Origin: Paracoccaceae bacterium | Lineage (GTDB): Bacteria > Pseudomonadota > Alphaproteobacteria > Rhodobacterales > Rhodobacteraceae | Direction of reading: 5' to 3' | NCBI GenBank assembly: GCA_020832655.1 | Contig: JAFIEF010000001.1 | Span: 1-64,000 of the forward strand | Length of the DNA stretch: 64,000 nucleotides | Part shown: in pieces, positions 8,510 to 18,667 of the stretch | How the letters are laid out: each line of letters starts with the position of its first letter | Position numbering within the stretch: the stretch's first letter is position 1 | Notes under the pieces: model-generated | Databases searched by the model: none | What the model was told of the DNA's origin: nothing | The model's input: the letters and a program-made list of their open reading frames with translations, nothing else | Program-made: the position numbers and the translations under genes

Positions 8510-8989
8510 TCAGCCTGCCGGATCATTCTGGCGCCGCCCGGAAAACAGGATCAGGCCAATAGCGCCTGCAAAGATTGCCGCATCGGCAAGGTTGAAGGAA
8601 TAGGGATTCTGCAAGCCGCAGCAGGACATGTTGATGAAATCCGCCACTGCCCCCCAGCGGATGCGGTCGATGACATTGCCCAGCGCGCCGCCGATCAGCA
8701 TTCCGGCGGAAATCTGCATCCAGAACCGCGCCCCGTCGCGCCTGACCCACAGCCAGACCCACAGGCAGATGGCCAGCGCCAGCGCGATCAGCATCACCCG
8801 CGCGGCCATGCTGCCGGAGCTGAACAGCCCGAAATTGATGCCGGTATTCCACGCCATCGCGAAATTCAGCCAGGGGTCATAGACAGGAATGAACAGGCGC
8901 TGATCCAGCCCCATCACGCTGATCACGGCCCATTTGCTGGCCTGATCGGCGATCAGCACTGTCATCAGGCTTCCGGTTGCAACGCGCAT
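8510..8989 (-). CDS. lspA: Lipoprotein signal peptidase (signal peptidase II)
   Basis: 159 residues with four membrane helices. The aspartyl protease signature is complete: GNVIDRIRWGAVADFI contains the first catalytic aspartate region and FNLADAAIFAG the second. The N-terminal part (VLIADQASKWAVI) and FAMAWNTGINFGLF match conserved LspA boxes. It cleaves prolipoproteins at the lipobox after diacylglycerol transfer, in the inner membrane. The ATG at 8989 follows AAGGGG; an earlier in-frame start at 9067 would overlap purH. Lipoprotein substrates in this window include BamD and the DUF3035 protein. Confidence 0.95.
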   Translation of the reverse strand: MRVATGSLMTVLIADQASKWAVISVMGLDQRLFIPVYDPWLNFAMAWNTGINFGLFSSGSMAARVMLIALALAICLWVWLWVRRDGARFWMQISAGMLIGGALGNVIDRIRWGAVADFINMSCCGLQNPYSFNLADAAIFAGAIGLILFSGRRQNDPAG

Positions 8990-9014
8990 ATCGGCCCCTT
9001 TCCCCGCATGGGCC

Positions 9015-10604
9015 TTAGTGCCGGAAATGCCGCTGGCCGGTAAAGACCATTGCCAGACCGGCCTCATTGGCGGCCTCTATCACCTCGGCATCGCGCATCG
9101 ATCCGCCGGGCTGGATGATCGCGCGTGCGCCGGCCTCTGCCGCTGCCAGCAGCCCGTCGGCGAAGGGGAAGAACGCGTCCGACGCCACTACCGAGCCTTC
9201 GGTCGGGGTCGCCGCAAGCCCCAGCGCCTGCGCCATATCCTGCGCCTTGCGCGCGGCAATGCGGGTCGAATCGACCCGGCTCATCTGGCCCGCGCCAATG
9301 CCGACCGTGGCCTGATCCTTGACATAGACAATCGCGTTCGACTTGACATGCTTGGCGACCTTCCAGGCAAACAGCAGATCGGCCAGTTCGGCCTCGGTCG
9401 GGGCGCGTTCGGTCACGACCTTCAGATCATCCGCGCTGATCATGCCATTGTCACGCGTCTGCACCAGAAACCCGCCCGAAACCTGCTTGAAGGCCAGCCC
9501 GCCCTCGGCGGGGTTGGCCAGACCCGGCGTGGTCAGCAGCCGCAGGTTTTTCTTGGTCCTGAAATGCTCGATCACGTCATGGTTCGCGCCGGGGGCAATC
9601 ACCACCTCGGTGAAGATGTCGGTGATTGCCTGTGCGGTTTCCAGATCCAGCGGTCCATTCAGTGCCACGATGCCGCCGAAGGCCGACGTGCGGTCGCAAT
9701 CATAGGCGCGGGCATAGGCTTCAGCCAGCGTGGCCCCGCGCGCCACCCCGCAGGGATTGGCGTGCTTGATGATCGCGCAGGCCGGCCCGTCAGCGGGCAG
9801 GAATTCCGAGACCAGCTCAAACGCTGCATCCGTGTCATTGATATTGTTGTAGCTTAGTTCCTTGCCCTGATGCTGGGTCGCGCGGGCCACACCGGGGCGA
9901 TCCGACGCGTCGCGATAGAACGCCGCTGCCTGATGCGGATTTTCGCCATAGCGCAAGGTCTGGGCAAGCACGCCCGCAAAGGTGCGGCGACGTGGGGTGG
10001 CCTGGCCGATGGCCTGCGCCATCCAGCCGGAAACCGCAGCGTCATAGGCGGCGGTATGCGCATAGGCGCGCTGCGCCTGTGCCTGCCGGAAACCCAGCCC
10101 TGTGCGCCCGTCATTGGCGTCCAGCTCTGCCAGCAGCGGCAGATAGTCCTCGGGGTCGGTGATCACAGTGACAAAGCCGTGGTTCTTGGCCGCCGCGCGA
10201 ATCATCGCCGGACCGCCAATATCGATATTCTCGACCGCTTCGGCATAATCGGCCCCGCGCGCCACTGTGGCCTCGAACGGATAAAGATTGACCACCAGCA
10301 GGTCGATCGGTTTGATCCCATGCGCCGACATCGCGCCCATATGCGCCGGGTCATCGCGCAGCCCCAGCAGGCCGCCATGCACGGCAGGGTGCAGGGTCTT
10401 GACCCGGCCATCCATCATTTCGGGAAAGCCGGTCAGGTCGGACACATCGCGCACCTTCAGCCCGGCCTCGCGCAGCGCACTTGCCGTGCCCCCGGTCGAG
10501 ACCAGCTCGACCTTGCGCGCGGCCAGCGCCTTGGCCAGATCGATCAGCCCGGTCTTGTCGGAAACCGAGATCAGCGCACGCTTCAGCGGGGCGAAGTCTG
10601 TCAT
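9015..10604 (-). CDS. purH: Bifunctional AICAR transformylase / IMP cyclohydrolase
   Basis: 529 residues, the normal PurH length. The N-terminal cyclohydrolase domain begins [16 protein letters not shown] and holds [16 protein letters not shown] and the segment [15 protein letters not shown]. The C-terminal transformylase domain contains [28 protein letters not shown] and [14 protein letters not shown], with the lysine-histidine pair used in catalysis. It performs the last two steps of de novo purine synthesis in the cytoplasm. It is followed by lspA (25 bases) and preceded by the heparinase-like gene (28 bases), so these minus-strand genes may be one operon. Confidence 0.97.
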   Translation of the reverse strand: MTDFAPLKRALISVSDKTGLIDLAKALAARKVELVSTGGTASALREAGLKVRDVSDLTGFPEMMDGRVKTLHPAVHGGLLGLRDDPAHMGAMSAHGIKPIDLLVVNLYPFEATVARGADYAEAVENIDIGGPAMIRAAAKNHGFVTVITDPEDYLPLLAELDANDGRTGLGFRQAQAQRAYAHTAAYDAAVSGWMAQAIGQATPRRRTFAGVLAQTLRYGENPHQAAAFYRDASDRPGVARATQHQGKELSYNNINDTDAAFELVSEFLPADGPACAIIKHANPCGVARGATLAEAYARAYDCDRTSAFGGIVALNGPLDLETAQAITDIFTEVVIAPGANHDVIEHFRTKKNLRLLTTPGLANPAEGGLAFKQVSGGFLVQTRDNGMISADDLKVVTERAPTEAELADLLFAWKVAKHVKSNAIVYVKDQATVGIGAGQMSRVDSTRIAARKAQDMAQALGLAATPTEGSVVASDAFFPFADGLLAAAEAGARAIIQPGGSMRDAEVIEAANEAGLAMVFTGQRHFRH

Positions 10605-10631
10605 GAGAATGGCTCGTCCTTGATCATGTGT

Positions 10632-12377
10632 TCAGTGGCCGGGTACGGCCAGCGGATTGTCCTGCACAGTGTCGCGCATGGCCAGTGGCGTTTCTTGTGC
10701 CTTGGCCAGGCTCCAGTTGATCTGGCTGGTATAATCTTGCGCGCGCAAGGACAAGACGATCTGCTGGCCGGGGCGCGGTTTCAGCCGCGATTTTTCCAGA
10801 TAGACCGACGGCGCCACCGCAAGTTCATAGCCCGAGGCGCGGAATACCCAGACCTCGCCCGAGCGCAGGACAATCGATACGGCAGTGTCATTCATGTCCA
10901 GCGATGCTTCGATATCGGGGTGCAGATGAAAGCGCAGCTTGAAGGGAATGCCTGCGCCATGCGTGCGCGCCAGCACCTCGTCAAAGCGCTTGCGCGCCGC
11001 GCGGCCAGTGGCCAGCAGCATATCTTCGCCTGACAGCACCCGGCCATCTGCTGACAGATCCAGAAAGCGCGTATGTTCCAGCCCGTGGCTGCCCAGATAG
11101 CCATCATGCGACAGCGCGACCGCGCGCGAATAGGATGTGTGGCGAAACTCGCAGCCGACATGTTGCGGCGCATCGGTCAGCATCAGCCGGTTGCGCCCGC
11201 TGCCGGTAAAGCGGGCCGAGGAATAGCCGTCAATCGACAGGGTGGAATGCGAGGCACTGGCGCGGCTGGCGCGCTGCCAGTCCAGCCCCAGCCTGGTGCC
11301 ATCGCCGCAGGACACGATCAGCGGGCGCCGGTTCGAGGTCAGCTCGAACGCCAGTGTCGAGGCATGCGCGCGCCGGGGCGCGGCCTGTATTGGCGGCGGT
11401 GCGGCATCGATGATGACTGTGCTGCGCCCCGCTGCCAGCCGCGCAAAGCCCATAACCTGCCCTGCACCCAGATGTGGCGGCGCGGGGTTCAGCGCGTCAT
11501 GCACGGCAAGCGCGGCAACAAGGTCGGCTTCGTTCCCGCGCCCGCCGCCATGAAACCGCGCCAGCCCGCCATCGGCATGGCGCAGCATCCGCAGCGCGCC
11601 GACCGCGCGCGCCAGCAGATCAAGCGCGCGGGTGTCAATTGCATGGCCCTGCTCGTGCATGACGCGCAGGGCGCCTGCCAGAAGCATGACAATTTCCAGC
11701 AATTCTTCGGGGTTGCGGCGCGCAATGCCGCCATCGGGGCCGATCTGCGCCTCGGCTGCCGCGATCAGCGCGCGCAGGGCCGTTTCGCGCCGGACTTCCC
11801 AGCCTTCCAGTGAAAGCGCAGTGTAAAGCAGCCCGCAATAGGCTTCGATCCGCGCCAGACCGGGCGGCGCGCGATGCGCGCGGCGGGTCAGAAACACCGC
11901 GTGATGGGCAAGCGCTTGCAGAAACCGATCCTGAAATGCCTTGTCCTGCCCCTGCATCAGAAGCAGGGCATGGGATATCCAGTTCAGCAAGCGCCGCCCC
12001 GCCAGCCCCGGCACCCAGCCCGGCCCGGCCCCGCGCCCATATTGTGCAAGCCAGTTGGCCAACGACTGCTGCGCCAGTATCCGCGCATCACGGTCGCCCA
12101 CAGCGGCCAGATGATCGAGCCAGTCAAACCCGTGCAGCGCATCCACGGCCTGCGGTGTCTGGGCCTTGAACGGCACGCCGCTGCCGCAGTCCAGCAACTC
12201 GCCCGCAATCAGCAGATTTCCGGCCAACATCTGCTTGCCGCGCGCGAATTGGCCGGTGCCGCGCGGGGCAGGTTGCGCGATCAGCGCACTCACGCGGCCA
12301 CGCCGCCATGACAGCCGCGCCGCAACCCGGTCGAGCAGCCCGACTGGTGTGGTTCCTTTGGCGGAAAACTGCGTCAA
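10632..12377 (-). CDS. Heparinase II/III-like protein
   Basis: 581 residues. The N-terminal half is alpha-helical (an alpha/alpha toroid region with WISHALLLMQGQDKAFQDRF and RMLRHADGGLARFHGGGRG). The C-terminal half is beta-rich with SHSTLSIDGYSSARF and SHDGYLGSHGLEHTRFL, the conserved tyrosine/histidine region of the heparinase II/III family. In Rhodobacterales a copy sits next to purH and rsmB, but its polysaccharide substrate is not established. No signal peptide is evident, so the cellular location is uncertain. It is a lyase-like protein by family; actual activity is unproven. Confidence 0.8.
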   Translation of the reverse strand: MTQFSAKGTTPVGLLDRVAARLSWRRGRVSALIAQPAPRGTGQFARGKQMLAGNLLIAGELLDCGSGVPFKAQTPQAVDALHGFDWLDHLAAVGDRDARILAQQSLANWLAQYGRGAGPGWVPGLAGRRLLNWISHALLLMQGQDKAFQDRFLQALAHHAVFLTRRAHRAPPGLARIEAYCGLLYTALSLEGWEVRRETALRALIAAAEAQIGPDGGIARRNPEELLEIVMLLAGALRVMHEQGHAIDTRALDLLARAVGALRMLRHADGGLARFHGGGRGNEADLVAALAVHDALNPAPPHLGAGQVMGFARLAAGRSTVIIDAAPPPIQAAPRRAHASTLAFELTSNRRPLIVSCGDGTRLGLDWQRASRASASHSTLSIDGYSSARFTGSGRNRLMLTDAPQHVGCEFRHTSYSRAVALSHDGYLGSHGLEHTRFLDLSADGRVLSGEDMLLATGRAARKRFDEVLARTHGAGIPFKLRFHLHPDIEASLDMNDTAVSIVLRSGEVWVFRASGYELAVAPSVYLEKSRLKPRPGQQIVLSLRAQDYTSQINWSLAKAQETPLAMRDTVQDNPLAVPGH

Positions 12378-12500
12378 TGCGCTCTGGCCCTATATGGAAT
12401 CGTGCCCGTGAATAGCTGCGCTTCTACCCGTCTGCACAGGCTCGGGCAAGGCCCGCAGGTCAGCGCGGTGACGGTTGTGGTGCAGCGTGCTTGTCGCCCG

Positions 12501-13793
12501 TCAGCCCGAATGCTGCATCAGCGCGATATAGAACCCGTCCAGCCCACCCAGATCCGGCCAGAAATCGGGGCGGGTGCGGATGCCGCCATCAAGGCTGCGC
12601 CAGTCTTCCGGCAGGCCGGGCAGGGTGGCAGGCACAACATCTACGCCTAGGTGGCGCGCCAGCGCGGCGCGGATCTGGTCCTCGCCCTCGGATGGCAGAA
12701 GCGAGCAGGTGCAATAGACCACCCGCCCGCCTGCGCGCAGAATTCCCGCGGCGGGGTCCAGCACCCGGTCCAGCATCTGCGCCTGCAACGCCACCAGCGC
12801 CTTCACATCCTCGCGGCTTCGCAGAAAGGGCAGTTCGGGGTGGCGGCGCAGCGTGCCGGTGGCCGAGCAGGGCGCGTCCAGCAGCACAGCGTCAAAGGGG
12901 GCATCGGGCTGCCATGTCAGCGCATCGGCCTGCACCATCCGCGCCGAAAGCCCGGTGCGCGCCAGATTGTCGCCAAGCCGCGCCAGCCTTGGGCCAGAGA
13001 TATCCAGCGCCGTGACATCTGCCCCCTTGGCGGCCAGTTGCAGGGTCTTGCCGCCCGGTGCTGCGCAGATATCGAGCACCCGTTCGCCGCGCTTCGGGGC
13101 CAACAGCCGCGCGGGCAGGGCGGCAGCGGCATCCTGCACCCACCATGCGCCACTGTCATAGCCGGGCAGGGCGCTGATCTGACCCCACTGGTCCAGCCGC
13201 AGGCTGCCTGTGGGAAGCATCACGCCGCCCAACCCGGCGGGCGGGTTTTTGTCACGCAGGCTCAGATCCAGCGGGGCAGGGCGCTGATGCGCGGCCTCTA
13301 TGGCCAGCGTGGCCTGCGCGCCATAGGCGTTTTGCAAGCTGCCGCGCAGCCAGTCGGGCAGGCGCGGTATCGGCGTGTCGGCCCAGTCTTGCGCGCCGTG
13401 CTGCGCCAGCTTGCGCAGCACGGCATTGACCAGCCCGGTCAGTTTCGGTGCCTTCGCCCAATTGCGGGTCAGCGATACCGCATCATTGATTACCCCATGC
13501 GCGGGCGCGCCCTGGGCCAGCATCTCTATCGCCGCCAGCCGCAGCACCCAGCGCACGCGCTCGGGCGGGGGCTTGCGCAGATTGCGGCGCAGCAGATGAT
13601 CGGCCCGGCCCGTCTGGCGAAACGCCTCTTGCGCCAGCCTCTGCGCGCGGGCGCGACCTGCGGGCGGCAGGGCGGCAAGGCTCTCGGGCGGGGTGCTGCG
13701 GGCATCGGACAGGCTGCGGCGCGCCTCGATCACGCCTGCGATCAAATCGAGCGCGGCTTGGCGCGGGGCGAGTGAGGCGGGCAGGTCTTGCAT
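12501..13793 (-). CDS. rsmB: 16S rRNA (cytosine-967, C5) methyltransferase
   Basis: 430 residues. The N-terminal NusB-like domain covers about residues 1-140 (FRQTGRADHLLRRNL, AAIEMLAQGAPAHGVINDAV). The SAM-dependent methyltransferase domain follows with LDICAAPGGKTLQLA, the active-site motif LLDAPCSATGTLRRHPE and the second cysteine motif VVYCTCSLLPSEGEDQI. It methylates C967 of 16S rRNA. It is divergent from the small SDHAF4-like gene, 73 bases away, and upstream of the heparinase-like gene on the same strand. Confidence 0.93.
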   Translation of the reverse strand: MQDLPASLAPRQAALDLIAGVIEARRSLSDARSTPPESLAALPPAGRARAQRLAQEAFRQTGRADHLLRRNLRKPPPERVRWVLRLAAIEMLAQGAPAHGVINDAVSLTRNWAKAPKLTGLVNAVLRKLAQHGAQDWADTPIPRLPDWLRGSLQNAYGAQATLAIEAAHQRPAPLDLSLRDKNPPAGLGGVMLPTGSLRLDQWGQISALPGYDSGAWWVQDAAAALPARLLAPKRGERVLDICAAPGGKTLQLAAKGADVTALDISGPRLARLGDNLARTGLSARMVQADALTWQPDAPFDAVLLDAPCSATGTLRRHPELPFLRSREDVKALVALQAQMLDRVLDPAAGILRAGGRVVYCTCSLLPSEGEDQIRAALARHLGVDVVPATLPGLPEDWRSLDGGIRTRPDFWPDLGGLDGFYIALMQHSG

Positions 13794-13866
13794 GGGGCGG
13801 TGTTTCTTGTCCTTGGGCTGCTTTGGCGTATATCAGGGGGGGAACCATGACAAGCAGGCGAGTTTC

Positions 13867-14103
13867 ATGCCCGACACTGACCCGCAAAGCGCTGACACAA
13901 CTGCAAACGCGGCCCCGCAGGAGACCGAGGACGAGCGCCGCGCAAAACTGCCCCCCGCGGCGCAGCGCGCGCTGGCAGAGGCCGAGGCCCGCCGCGCCGC
14001 CGCCCCTGACCCAGCCCGCCCGGTAGAACTTGGCGGGCGCAAGGGGCCGGAACCCGTGCGCTATGGCGATTGGGAAAAGAAGGGCATCGCGGTGGATTTC
14101 TGA
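13867..14103 (+). CDS. DUF1674 protein, SDHAF4-like
   Basis: 78 residues. The last 20 or so residues, GRKGPEPVRYGDWEKKG followed by IAVDF, are the hallmark of the DUF1674 family, whose mitochondrial member SDHAF4 helps flavinated SdhA assemble into succinate dehydrogenase. The N-terminus is low-complexity, alanine- and glutamate-rich. I chose the ATG at 13867 because the family is short; the frame is open further upstream to 13693, inside the divergent promoter region and rsmB. A bacterial role in complex II assembly is inferred from the family. Confidence 0.85.
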   Translation: MPDTDPQSADTTANAAPQETEDERRAKLPPAAQRALAEAEARRAAAPDPARPVELGGRKGPEPVRYGDWEKKGIAVDF

Positions 14104-14133
14104 GCGCGTGGGGGGCTGCTCTGAGGCACGCCC

Positions 14134-14490
14134 CTATCGCAACCGCAGATCGGCGTAATCCCCGCTGCCCTGATCCGAGATGAAGCGCAGCGTATTGCCA
14201 TCACGCAGCACAAGCTGGCAGTTATACGGGTCGCCGGAACTGCCGAATTCCAGTGTGCGGCAGAAATAGCCATTGCGCCACTCCCATTCCCCGCCCACGC
14301 GCATGCCGAAACCGCGCCCGGTGATGCGCCCTTCGGGCAACACTTCCAGCCGGATGCCGAAACGGGCCAGTTCGCGCCCTTCGACAAGGGCGCGGAATGT
14401 CGTCTCGTCGCGCACCGGTTGGAAATCTGCAAAAGCCGGAAGCGCGCTGGCAATCAGTGCGGCAAGGCTGGCTGCGATCAGGCGGGTCAT
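14134..14490 (-). CDS. Small periplasmic protein of unknown function
   Basis: 118 residues. A Sec signal peptide (MTRLIAASLAALIASALPAF, cleavage near residue 20) leads into a small beta-rich domain containing FRALVEGRELARFGIRL, GEWEWRNGYFCRTLEFG and NCQLVLRDGNTLRFISDQGS. Two cysteines in the mature part could form a disulfide. The ATG at 14490 has GAGGA just upstream. I recognise similar hypothetical proteins in Rhodobacterales but know no function. It lies between dapB (same strand, 85 bases) and the convergent DUF1674 gene. Confidence 0.7.
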   Translation of the reverse strand: MTRLIAASLAALIASALPAFADFQPVRDETTFRALVEGRELARFGIRLEVLPEGRITGRGFGMRVGGEWEWRNGYFCRTLEFGSSGDPYNCQLVLRDGNTLRFISDQGSGDYADLRLR

Positions 14491-14575
14491 CGGGATCCTC
14501 TGGCATGCTTGGATGGCTTGCCCAAGGGTTACGATGATGCCGCGCGTCTGGATCACTCGTGCGGCTGCGGCCCTG

Positions 14576-15382
14576 TCAGGCTTTGCGCAGCCCCAGCACA
14601 TCGAGCATGGAATATTCGCCCGCTGGCTGATCCTTCAGCCAGAATGCGGCGCGGATCGCCCCGCGCGCAAACAGCGCCCGGTCGCTGGCGACATGGCGCA
14701 GCGCGATCCGTTCACCCGGCCCGGCAAAGATCACATCATGCTCGCCGATAAAATCGCCGCCGCGAATGGCGTGAAAGCCGATATCGCCCACTCTGCGCGC
14801 GCCGGTAATGCCGTCGCGACCGCGATCGGCGACCTGATCCAGCGCCACGCCGCGCCCCTGTGCCGCGGCCTCGCCCAGCATCAGCGCGGTGCCCGACGGC
14901 GCATCGACCTTGTGGCGGTGATGGGCTTCGACCACTTCGATATCGAAATCCTCGCCCAAAGCCGCCGCCACCTGTCGCGTCAGCGTGACCAGCAGATTGA
15001 CCCCCAGCGACATGTTGCCCGCGCGCATGATCCGCCCGCTCTGGCCCGCCTGTGCGATGGCGGCCAGTTCTTCTGGCGCAAAGCCGGTTGTGCCGATGAC
15101 ATGCGCGACACCCGCGCGCGCCGCCTGCTGCGCCAGCGCGACCGAAACCGCGGGTCTGGTGAAATCAATCACGACCTCTGATGCATCCAGCGCCGCGGCC
15201 ACATCATCGGTCACGCGCACACCCGATGCCACCCCGCCCATCATCTGCCCCAGATCCTGCCCGACCCAGGCATGGCCGGGGCGTTCGACCGCGCCCGATA
15301 ATTCGGCCCCCTCGGTCTGCGCAATCATGCGCACCAGCATCTGGCCCATACGACCCGACACCCCCATCACAGTCATACGCAT
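14576..15382 (-). CDS. dapB: 4-hydroxy-tetrahydrodipicolinate reductase
   Basis: 268 residues. The N-terminal NAD(P)H-binding motif reads [16 protein letters not shown]. The catalytic/substrate signature is [18 protein letters not shown] with the paired histidines and lysine, and [10 protein letters not shown] lies before it. It reduces HTPA to tetrahydrodipicolinate in the diaminopimelate-lysine pathway, which also supplies peptidoglycan. The start at 15382 gives standard length; a second ATG two codons later is an alternative. It is divergent from rbfA, 101 bases away. Confidence 0.95.
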   Translation of the reverse strand: MRMTVMGVSGRMGQMLVRMIAQTEGAELSGAVERPGHAWVGQDLGQMMGGVASGVRVTDDVAAALDASEVVIDFTRPAVSVALAQQAARAGVAHVIGTTGFAPEELAAIAQAGQSGRIMRAGNMSLGVNLLVTLTRQVAAALGEDFDIEVVEAHHRHKVDAPSGTALMLGEAAAQGRGVALDQVADRGRDGITGARRVGDIGFHAIRGGDFIGEHDVIFAGPGERIALRHVASDRALFARGAIRAAFWLKDQPAGEYSMLDVLGLRKA

Positions 15383-15483
15383 CCTGCCTGCCCCTTTCCA
15401 AGAGATCACACTTGCGCGTTTTCCTAACCGCTTCGCCGGAAATAGGCAAAGCCCTGATTGCGCGGGCGCGCGCATTGACCTAA

Positions 15484-15915
15484 ATGGCAGGGATGGGAAC
15501 CAAACGCTTCGAAACCGCCAAAGGGCCATCACAACGTCAGCTGCGCGTGGCAGAGCTGATCCGGCGCACCTTGTCGGATGTGCTGGCGCGTGGCGATGTG
15601 CATGACCCCGATCTGGCGCGCATTCCGATCACCGTCAGCGAAGTGCGCACTTCGCCCGATCTGAAGATCGCCACTGCCTTCGTGATGCCTTTGGGCGGGC
15701 GCGATCAGGACACAGCCCTGCAAGCGCTGGCGCGCAACAAGGCCGAGCTGCGCCATCTGGTCGCGCGCGAGTTGACGCTGAAATACGCCCCCGATCTGCG
15801 CTTCCGGCTGGATGAAAGCTTTGATCGTATGGACGAGACCCGTCGGCTGTTGAATGAAGAGCGCGTGCGCCGCGATATCGCTGCTGCGCCAGATGACGAT
15901 GCAGGGCGCGGTTAG
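15484..15915 (+). CDS. rbfA: Ribosome-binding factor A
   Basis: 143 residues. The KH-like fold is visible: [39 protein letters not shown] and [19 protein letters not shown], ending in the typical [17 protein letters not shown]. It binds the 30S subunit and helps mature the 5' end of 16S rRNA, with a known role in cold adaptation. It overlaps the next gene by 23 bases and is two genes upstream of truB, a common pairing with RNA-modification genes. Confidence 0.95.
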   Translation: MAGMGTKRFETAKGPSQRQLRVAELIRRTLSDVLARGDVHDPDLARIPITVSEVRTSPDLKIATAFVMPLGGRDQDTALQALARNKAELRHLVARELTLKYAPDLRFRLDESFDRMDETRRLLNEERVRRDIAAAPDDDAGRG

Positions 15916-16660
15916 CGCCACGCTCGGGCTGTGGCTGGGGCTGATGCTCGGCCTTGCCAGCCCGGCCCATGCCGTCTGCACGCCGGTCGAGTTCAGGGGC
16001 GACCGTTTCATCACCTGCGAGGCGCAGCATGGCGATGATCTGCGCCTGTTCCTTGCGCGCGATGACGGCCAGCTTCATGGCAATTTCCGCAGCATCAATG
16101 ACGCGCTGGCCGCTGATGGCAAGAAGCTTGCCTTTGCCATGAATGGCGGCATGTATCACCCTGACCGCCGCCCGGTGGGGCTGTATGTCGAGCAGGGCCG
16201 GGAAATCGCGCCGATTGTCACGCGCGAGGGGCCGGGGAATTTCGGCCTTTTGCCCAATGGCGTGTTCTGCATCGAAGATAGCGGCTTCACCCTGATTGAA
16301 AGCCGCGCATTTGCCAGCGCCCCGCCGCGCTGCATTCATGCCACGCAATCCGGCCCGATGCTGGTGATCGATGGCAGCTATCATCCGCGCTTTCGTGAAG
16401 ATTCAGACTCGCGCCTGATCCGCAACGGTGTCGGCGTGTCATCGGATGGGCGGCGCGCGGTGTTCGTCATCGCTGACAGCCCGGTCAGCCTCTATGAATT
16501 CGCGCGCTTCTTCCGCGACTATCTGGAACTTTCACAGGCGCTTTACATCGATGGCAATGTCTCGCGGCTGCACGCCCCTGCCTTGCGCCGGTCGGATTGG
16601 GGCGCGCTGCTGGGGCCGATCATCGGCAAGGTTGTTGACGCGGGCACGCCCAGCCAGTAG
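15893..16660 (+). CDS. Phosphodiester glycosidase (NAGPA-like) family, exported
   Basis: 255 residues. A signal peptide ([20 protein letters not shown], ending AHA) precedes a NAGPA-type domain: [58 protein letters not shown] and [14 protein letters not shown]. The family includes human uncovering enzyme and bacterial proteins often sitting in peptidoglycan or exopolysaccharide contexts; the substrate here is unknown. The ATG at 15893 starts inside rbfA; another ATG two codons on is equally possible. Its frame is open back to 15854. Confidence 0.8.
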   Translation: MTMQGAVSATLGLWLGLMLGLASPAHAVCTPVEFRGDRFITCEAQHGDDLRLFLARDDGQLHGNFRSINDALAADGKKLAFAMNGGMYHPDRRPVGLYVEQGREIAPIVTREGPGNFGLLPNGVFCIEDSGFTLIESRAFASAPPRCIHATQSGPMLVIDGSYHPRFREDSDSRLIRNGVGVSSDGRRAVFVIADSPVSLYEFARFFRDYLELSQALYIDGNVSRLHAPALRRSDWGALLGPIIGKVVDAGTPSQ

Positions 16661-16690
16661 CACGCGCCCCTGACAAGCAAGAGGGCAGGA

Positions 16691-17599
16691 ATGGGACGCA
16701 AGCGCAAGGGCCGCGCGATTTCGGGCTGGCTGGTGGTGGACAAGCCTGCGGGCGTGACCTCGACTGCTGTGGTGAACAAGGTGCGCTGGGCGCTTCAGGC
16801 GCAAAAGGCAGGCCATGCCGGCACGCTGGACCCGGCTGCCACGGGCGTTCTGGCCGTGGCACTGGGAGAGGCCACCAAGACCGTGCCCTATATCACCGAG
16901 GCGTTGAAATGCTATCGTTTCATGGTGCGGCTGGGGCAGGCGACCACCACCGATGATGCCGAGGGCCGCGTGATCACTGAGAGCCCCGCGCGCCCCTCTG
17001 ACGCGCAGATCGCCGCCGCCCTTGCCCCGTTTCGCGGCGAGATCATGCAGGTGCCGCCGCAGTTTTCCGCCGTCAAGGTCGAGGGCGAGCGCGCCTATGA
17101 CATTGCCCGCGCAGGCGAGGAGATGGAACTTGCCGCCCGCCCGCTCTGGGTCGAGAGCCTTCAGATGGTTGCCCGCCCCGACCCCGATCATGTCGAGTTG
17201 GAAATGGTCTGCGGCAAGGGCGGCTATGTGCGTGCGATCGCGCGCGATCTGGGCGCGGCTTTGGGCTGTCATGGCCATGTCTTGTGGCTGCGGCGCACAT
17301 GGTCCGGCCCGTTCGACGCGCAAGACGGGTTGAGCATGGATCAGATCGACGCGCTGGCCCATGACCCGGCCCTTGACGCCCATATCCGCCCGCTCGAACA
17401 GGGGCTGGCCGATCTGCCCGAACTGCCAGCCACGCCCGAAGGGGCGGCAAGGCTGCGCAACGGCAATCCCGGCATGGTGCTGGCATCGGATGCCGAGTAT
17501 GGCGAGGAAGCCTGGGCCAGCTTTCAGGGCCGCGCCGTGGCGGTGGGCATCTACAAGGCGGGGGAATTGCACCCTGCCCGCGTCTTCAACCAGCCCTGA
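16691..17599 (+). CDS. truB: tRNA pseudouridine(55) synthase
   Basis: 302 residues. The catalytic aspartate is in [19 protein letters not shown]; further family boxes are [33 protein letters not shown] and [16 protein letters not shown]. It converts U55 of tRNA to pseudouridine. Its stop overlaps the start of the DUF1643 gene (TGATG), so the two are translationally linked. It lies downstream of rbfA in the usual translation-related neighbourhood. Confidence 0.95.
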   Translation: MGRKRKGRAISGWLVVDKPAGVTSTAVVNKVRWALQAQKAGHAGTLDPAATGVLAVALGEATKTVPYITEALKCYRFMVRLGQATTTDDAEGRVITESPARPSDAQIAAALAPFRGEIMQVPPQFSAVKVEGERAYDIARAGEEMELAARPLWVESLQMVARPDPDHVELEMVCGKGGYVRAIARDLGAALGCHGHVLWLRRTWSGPFDAQDGLSMDQIDALAHDPALDAHIRPLEQGLADLPELPATPEGAARLRNGNPGMVLASDAEYGEEAWASFQGRAVAVGIYKAGELHPARVFNQP

Positions 17600-18120
17600 T
17601 GCCGGGCGGGCCGGTCATCACGCGCGAGGCCGTGAAGGGCGATGCGCCCTCGGTTGCGGTCTATTCCCCATGCGAGCGGTACCGCTATCTGCTGACGCGC
17701 GAATGGGCACCCGACGAGGGCCGCGCGCTCTTTGTCATGCTCAACCCCTCGACCGCGACCGAAGCCCAGAACGACCCCACGGTCGAACGCTGCGAACGCC
17801 GCGCCCGCGCGCTGGGTTTTGGCGCGTTCCGGGTGTGCAATATCTTCGCCTTCCGCGCCACGGACCCGCGCGTGATGCGCGCCGCCGATGACCCGGTGGG
17901 GCCGCTCAATGATGCAGCGATCACGGAAAGCGCGCATTGGGCGGATCAGATCATCTGCGGCTGGGGCAATCACGGCGCGCATCTGGGCAGGGGCCGCGCG
18001 GTGGCCGCGCTGCTGCGCGCCACATCGCGCCCGCTCTGGCATCTGGGCTTAAGCAAGACCGGCCAGCCCAAACACCCCCTTTATATCGGATATGCCGTGC
18101 AGCCGATGTTGTGGGTCTGA
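17599..18120 (+). CDS. DUF1643 family protein
   Basis: 173 residues. The family signature is clear: YRYLLTREWAPDEGRALFVM, LNPSTATEAQNDPTVERCER, VCNIFAFRATDPRVM and GWGNHGAHLGR, ending WHLGLSKTGQPKHPLYIGY. DUF1643 proteins resemble nucleic-acid or nucleotide binding domains and have no proven activity. It starts one base inside the truB stop codon, so it is very probably cotranscribed with truB. Confidence 0.85.
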   Translation: MPGGPVITREAVKGDAPSVAVYSPCERYRYLLTREWAPDEGRALFVMLNPSTATEAQNDPTVERCERRARALGFGAFRVCNIFAFRATDPRVMRAADDPVGPLNDAAITESAHWADQIICGWGNHGAHLGRGRAVAALLRATSRPLWHLGLSKTGQPKHPLYIGYAVQPMLWV

Positions 18121-18204
18121 CCCCGCGCGGTGTCGCTCGGCGCCTTAAGAAGGCTTGGCCATGCCCGCATCCGATGCGATCAGGTCGGGAACGCCGCCAA
18201 CGTG

Positions 18205-18240
18205 ACTCGCCTTGCCCCAAATCCTCACCTTCCCCGCGGC
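18205..18240 (-). repeat. Degenerate copy of a dispersed GGATTTGGGGCAAG repeat
   Basis: On the minus strand this reads GAGGATTTGGGGCAAGGCGA directly after the stop of the PLDc_N gene. It belongs with the better copies at 18588-18620, 43661-43681 and 52639-52659. Confidence 0.5.
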
Positions 18241-18407
18241 CCGGCCAGAAACCAGATGATCAGCCCGACCACCGGGAAGATCAGCACCAGCAGGATCCAC
18301 AGCACCTTGCGCCCGGTCGAGACGCGCGCGCCAAGGATCGACACCGCCGCCCAGATCACCAGCGCCAGATGCAGGATTCCAAGGAAGCCGGAATAATTTG
18401 CGTTCGT
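18225..18407 (-). CDS. Small membrane protein, PLDc_N (cardiolipin synthase N-terminal) domain
   Basis: About 60 residues: [20 protein letters not shown] then [20 protein letters not shown] and [11 protein letters not shown]. Two membrane helices flank a short polar loop, matching the PLDc_N domain found at the front of cardiolipin synthases and alone in many short proteins. The start is unclear: no ATG, GTG or TTG lies near the first conserved residue; the codon where an ATG would fit (18405-18407) is ACG, followed by AAC GCA AAT TAT. Either translation begins at a non-standard codon or far upstream, or the gene has lost its start. Confidence 0.55.
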   Translation of the reverse strand, partial: TNANYSGFLGILHLALVIWAAVSILGARVSTGRKVLWILLVLIFPVVGLIIWFLAGPRGR

Positions 18408-18587
18408 GGTTTCGTCTTGCCTTTGCTGCCGGAAATCGGGTTTTGCCCTGTCTTGCCCAAAGCTCTCGCAACTGCGCCCCAATGGCAACCCCTTCCGGTC
18501 GCACATGCCCCCACACCCTCTGCGCCCCGGATCTTCCGGCATGGTCGGGGTCAGGGCGAATCCGTCCCTGCGGTGCTTTTCCTGAAC

Positions 18588-18620
18588 TTCATCTTGCCCC
18601 AAATACTCCCGCCGGAGGCA
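18588..18620 (-). repeat. Copy of dispersed GAGTATTTGGGGCAAGATGAA repeat
   Basis: On the minus strand: GGGAGTATTTGGGGCAAGAT then GAA. The same core occurs at 43661-43681 and 52639-52659. The 260-base gap between the PLDc_N gene and murB holds this repeat and otherwise nothing I recognise. Confidence 0.65.
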
Positions 18621-18667
18621 CCCTGCCTCTCGACATTCGCGCCCCTCTCGGGCTAGGCATCATTCCC

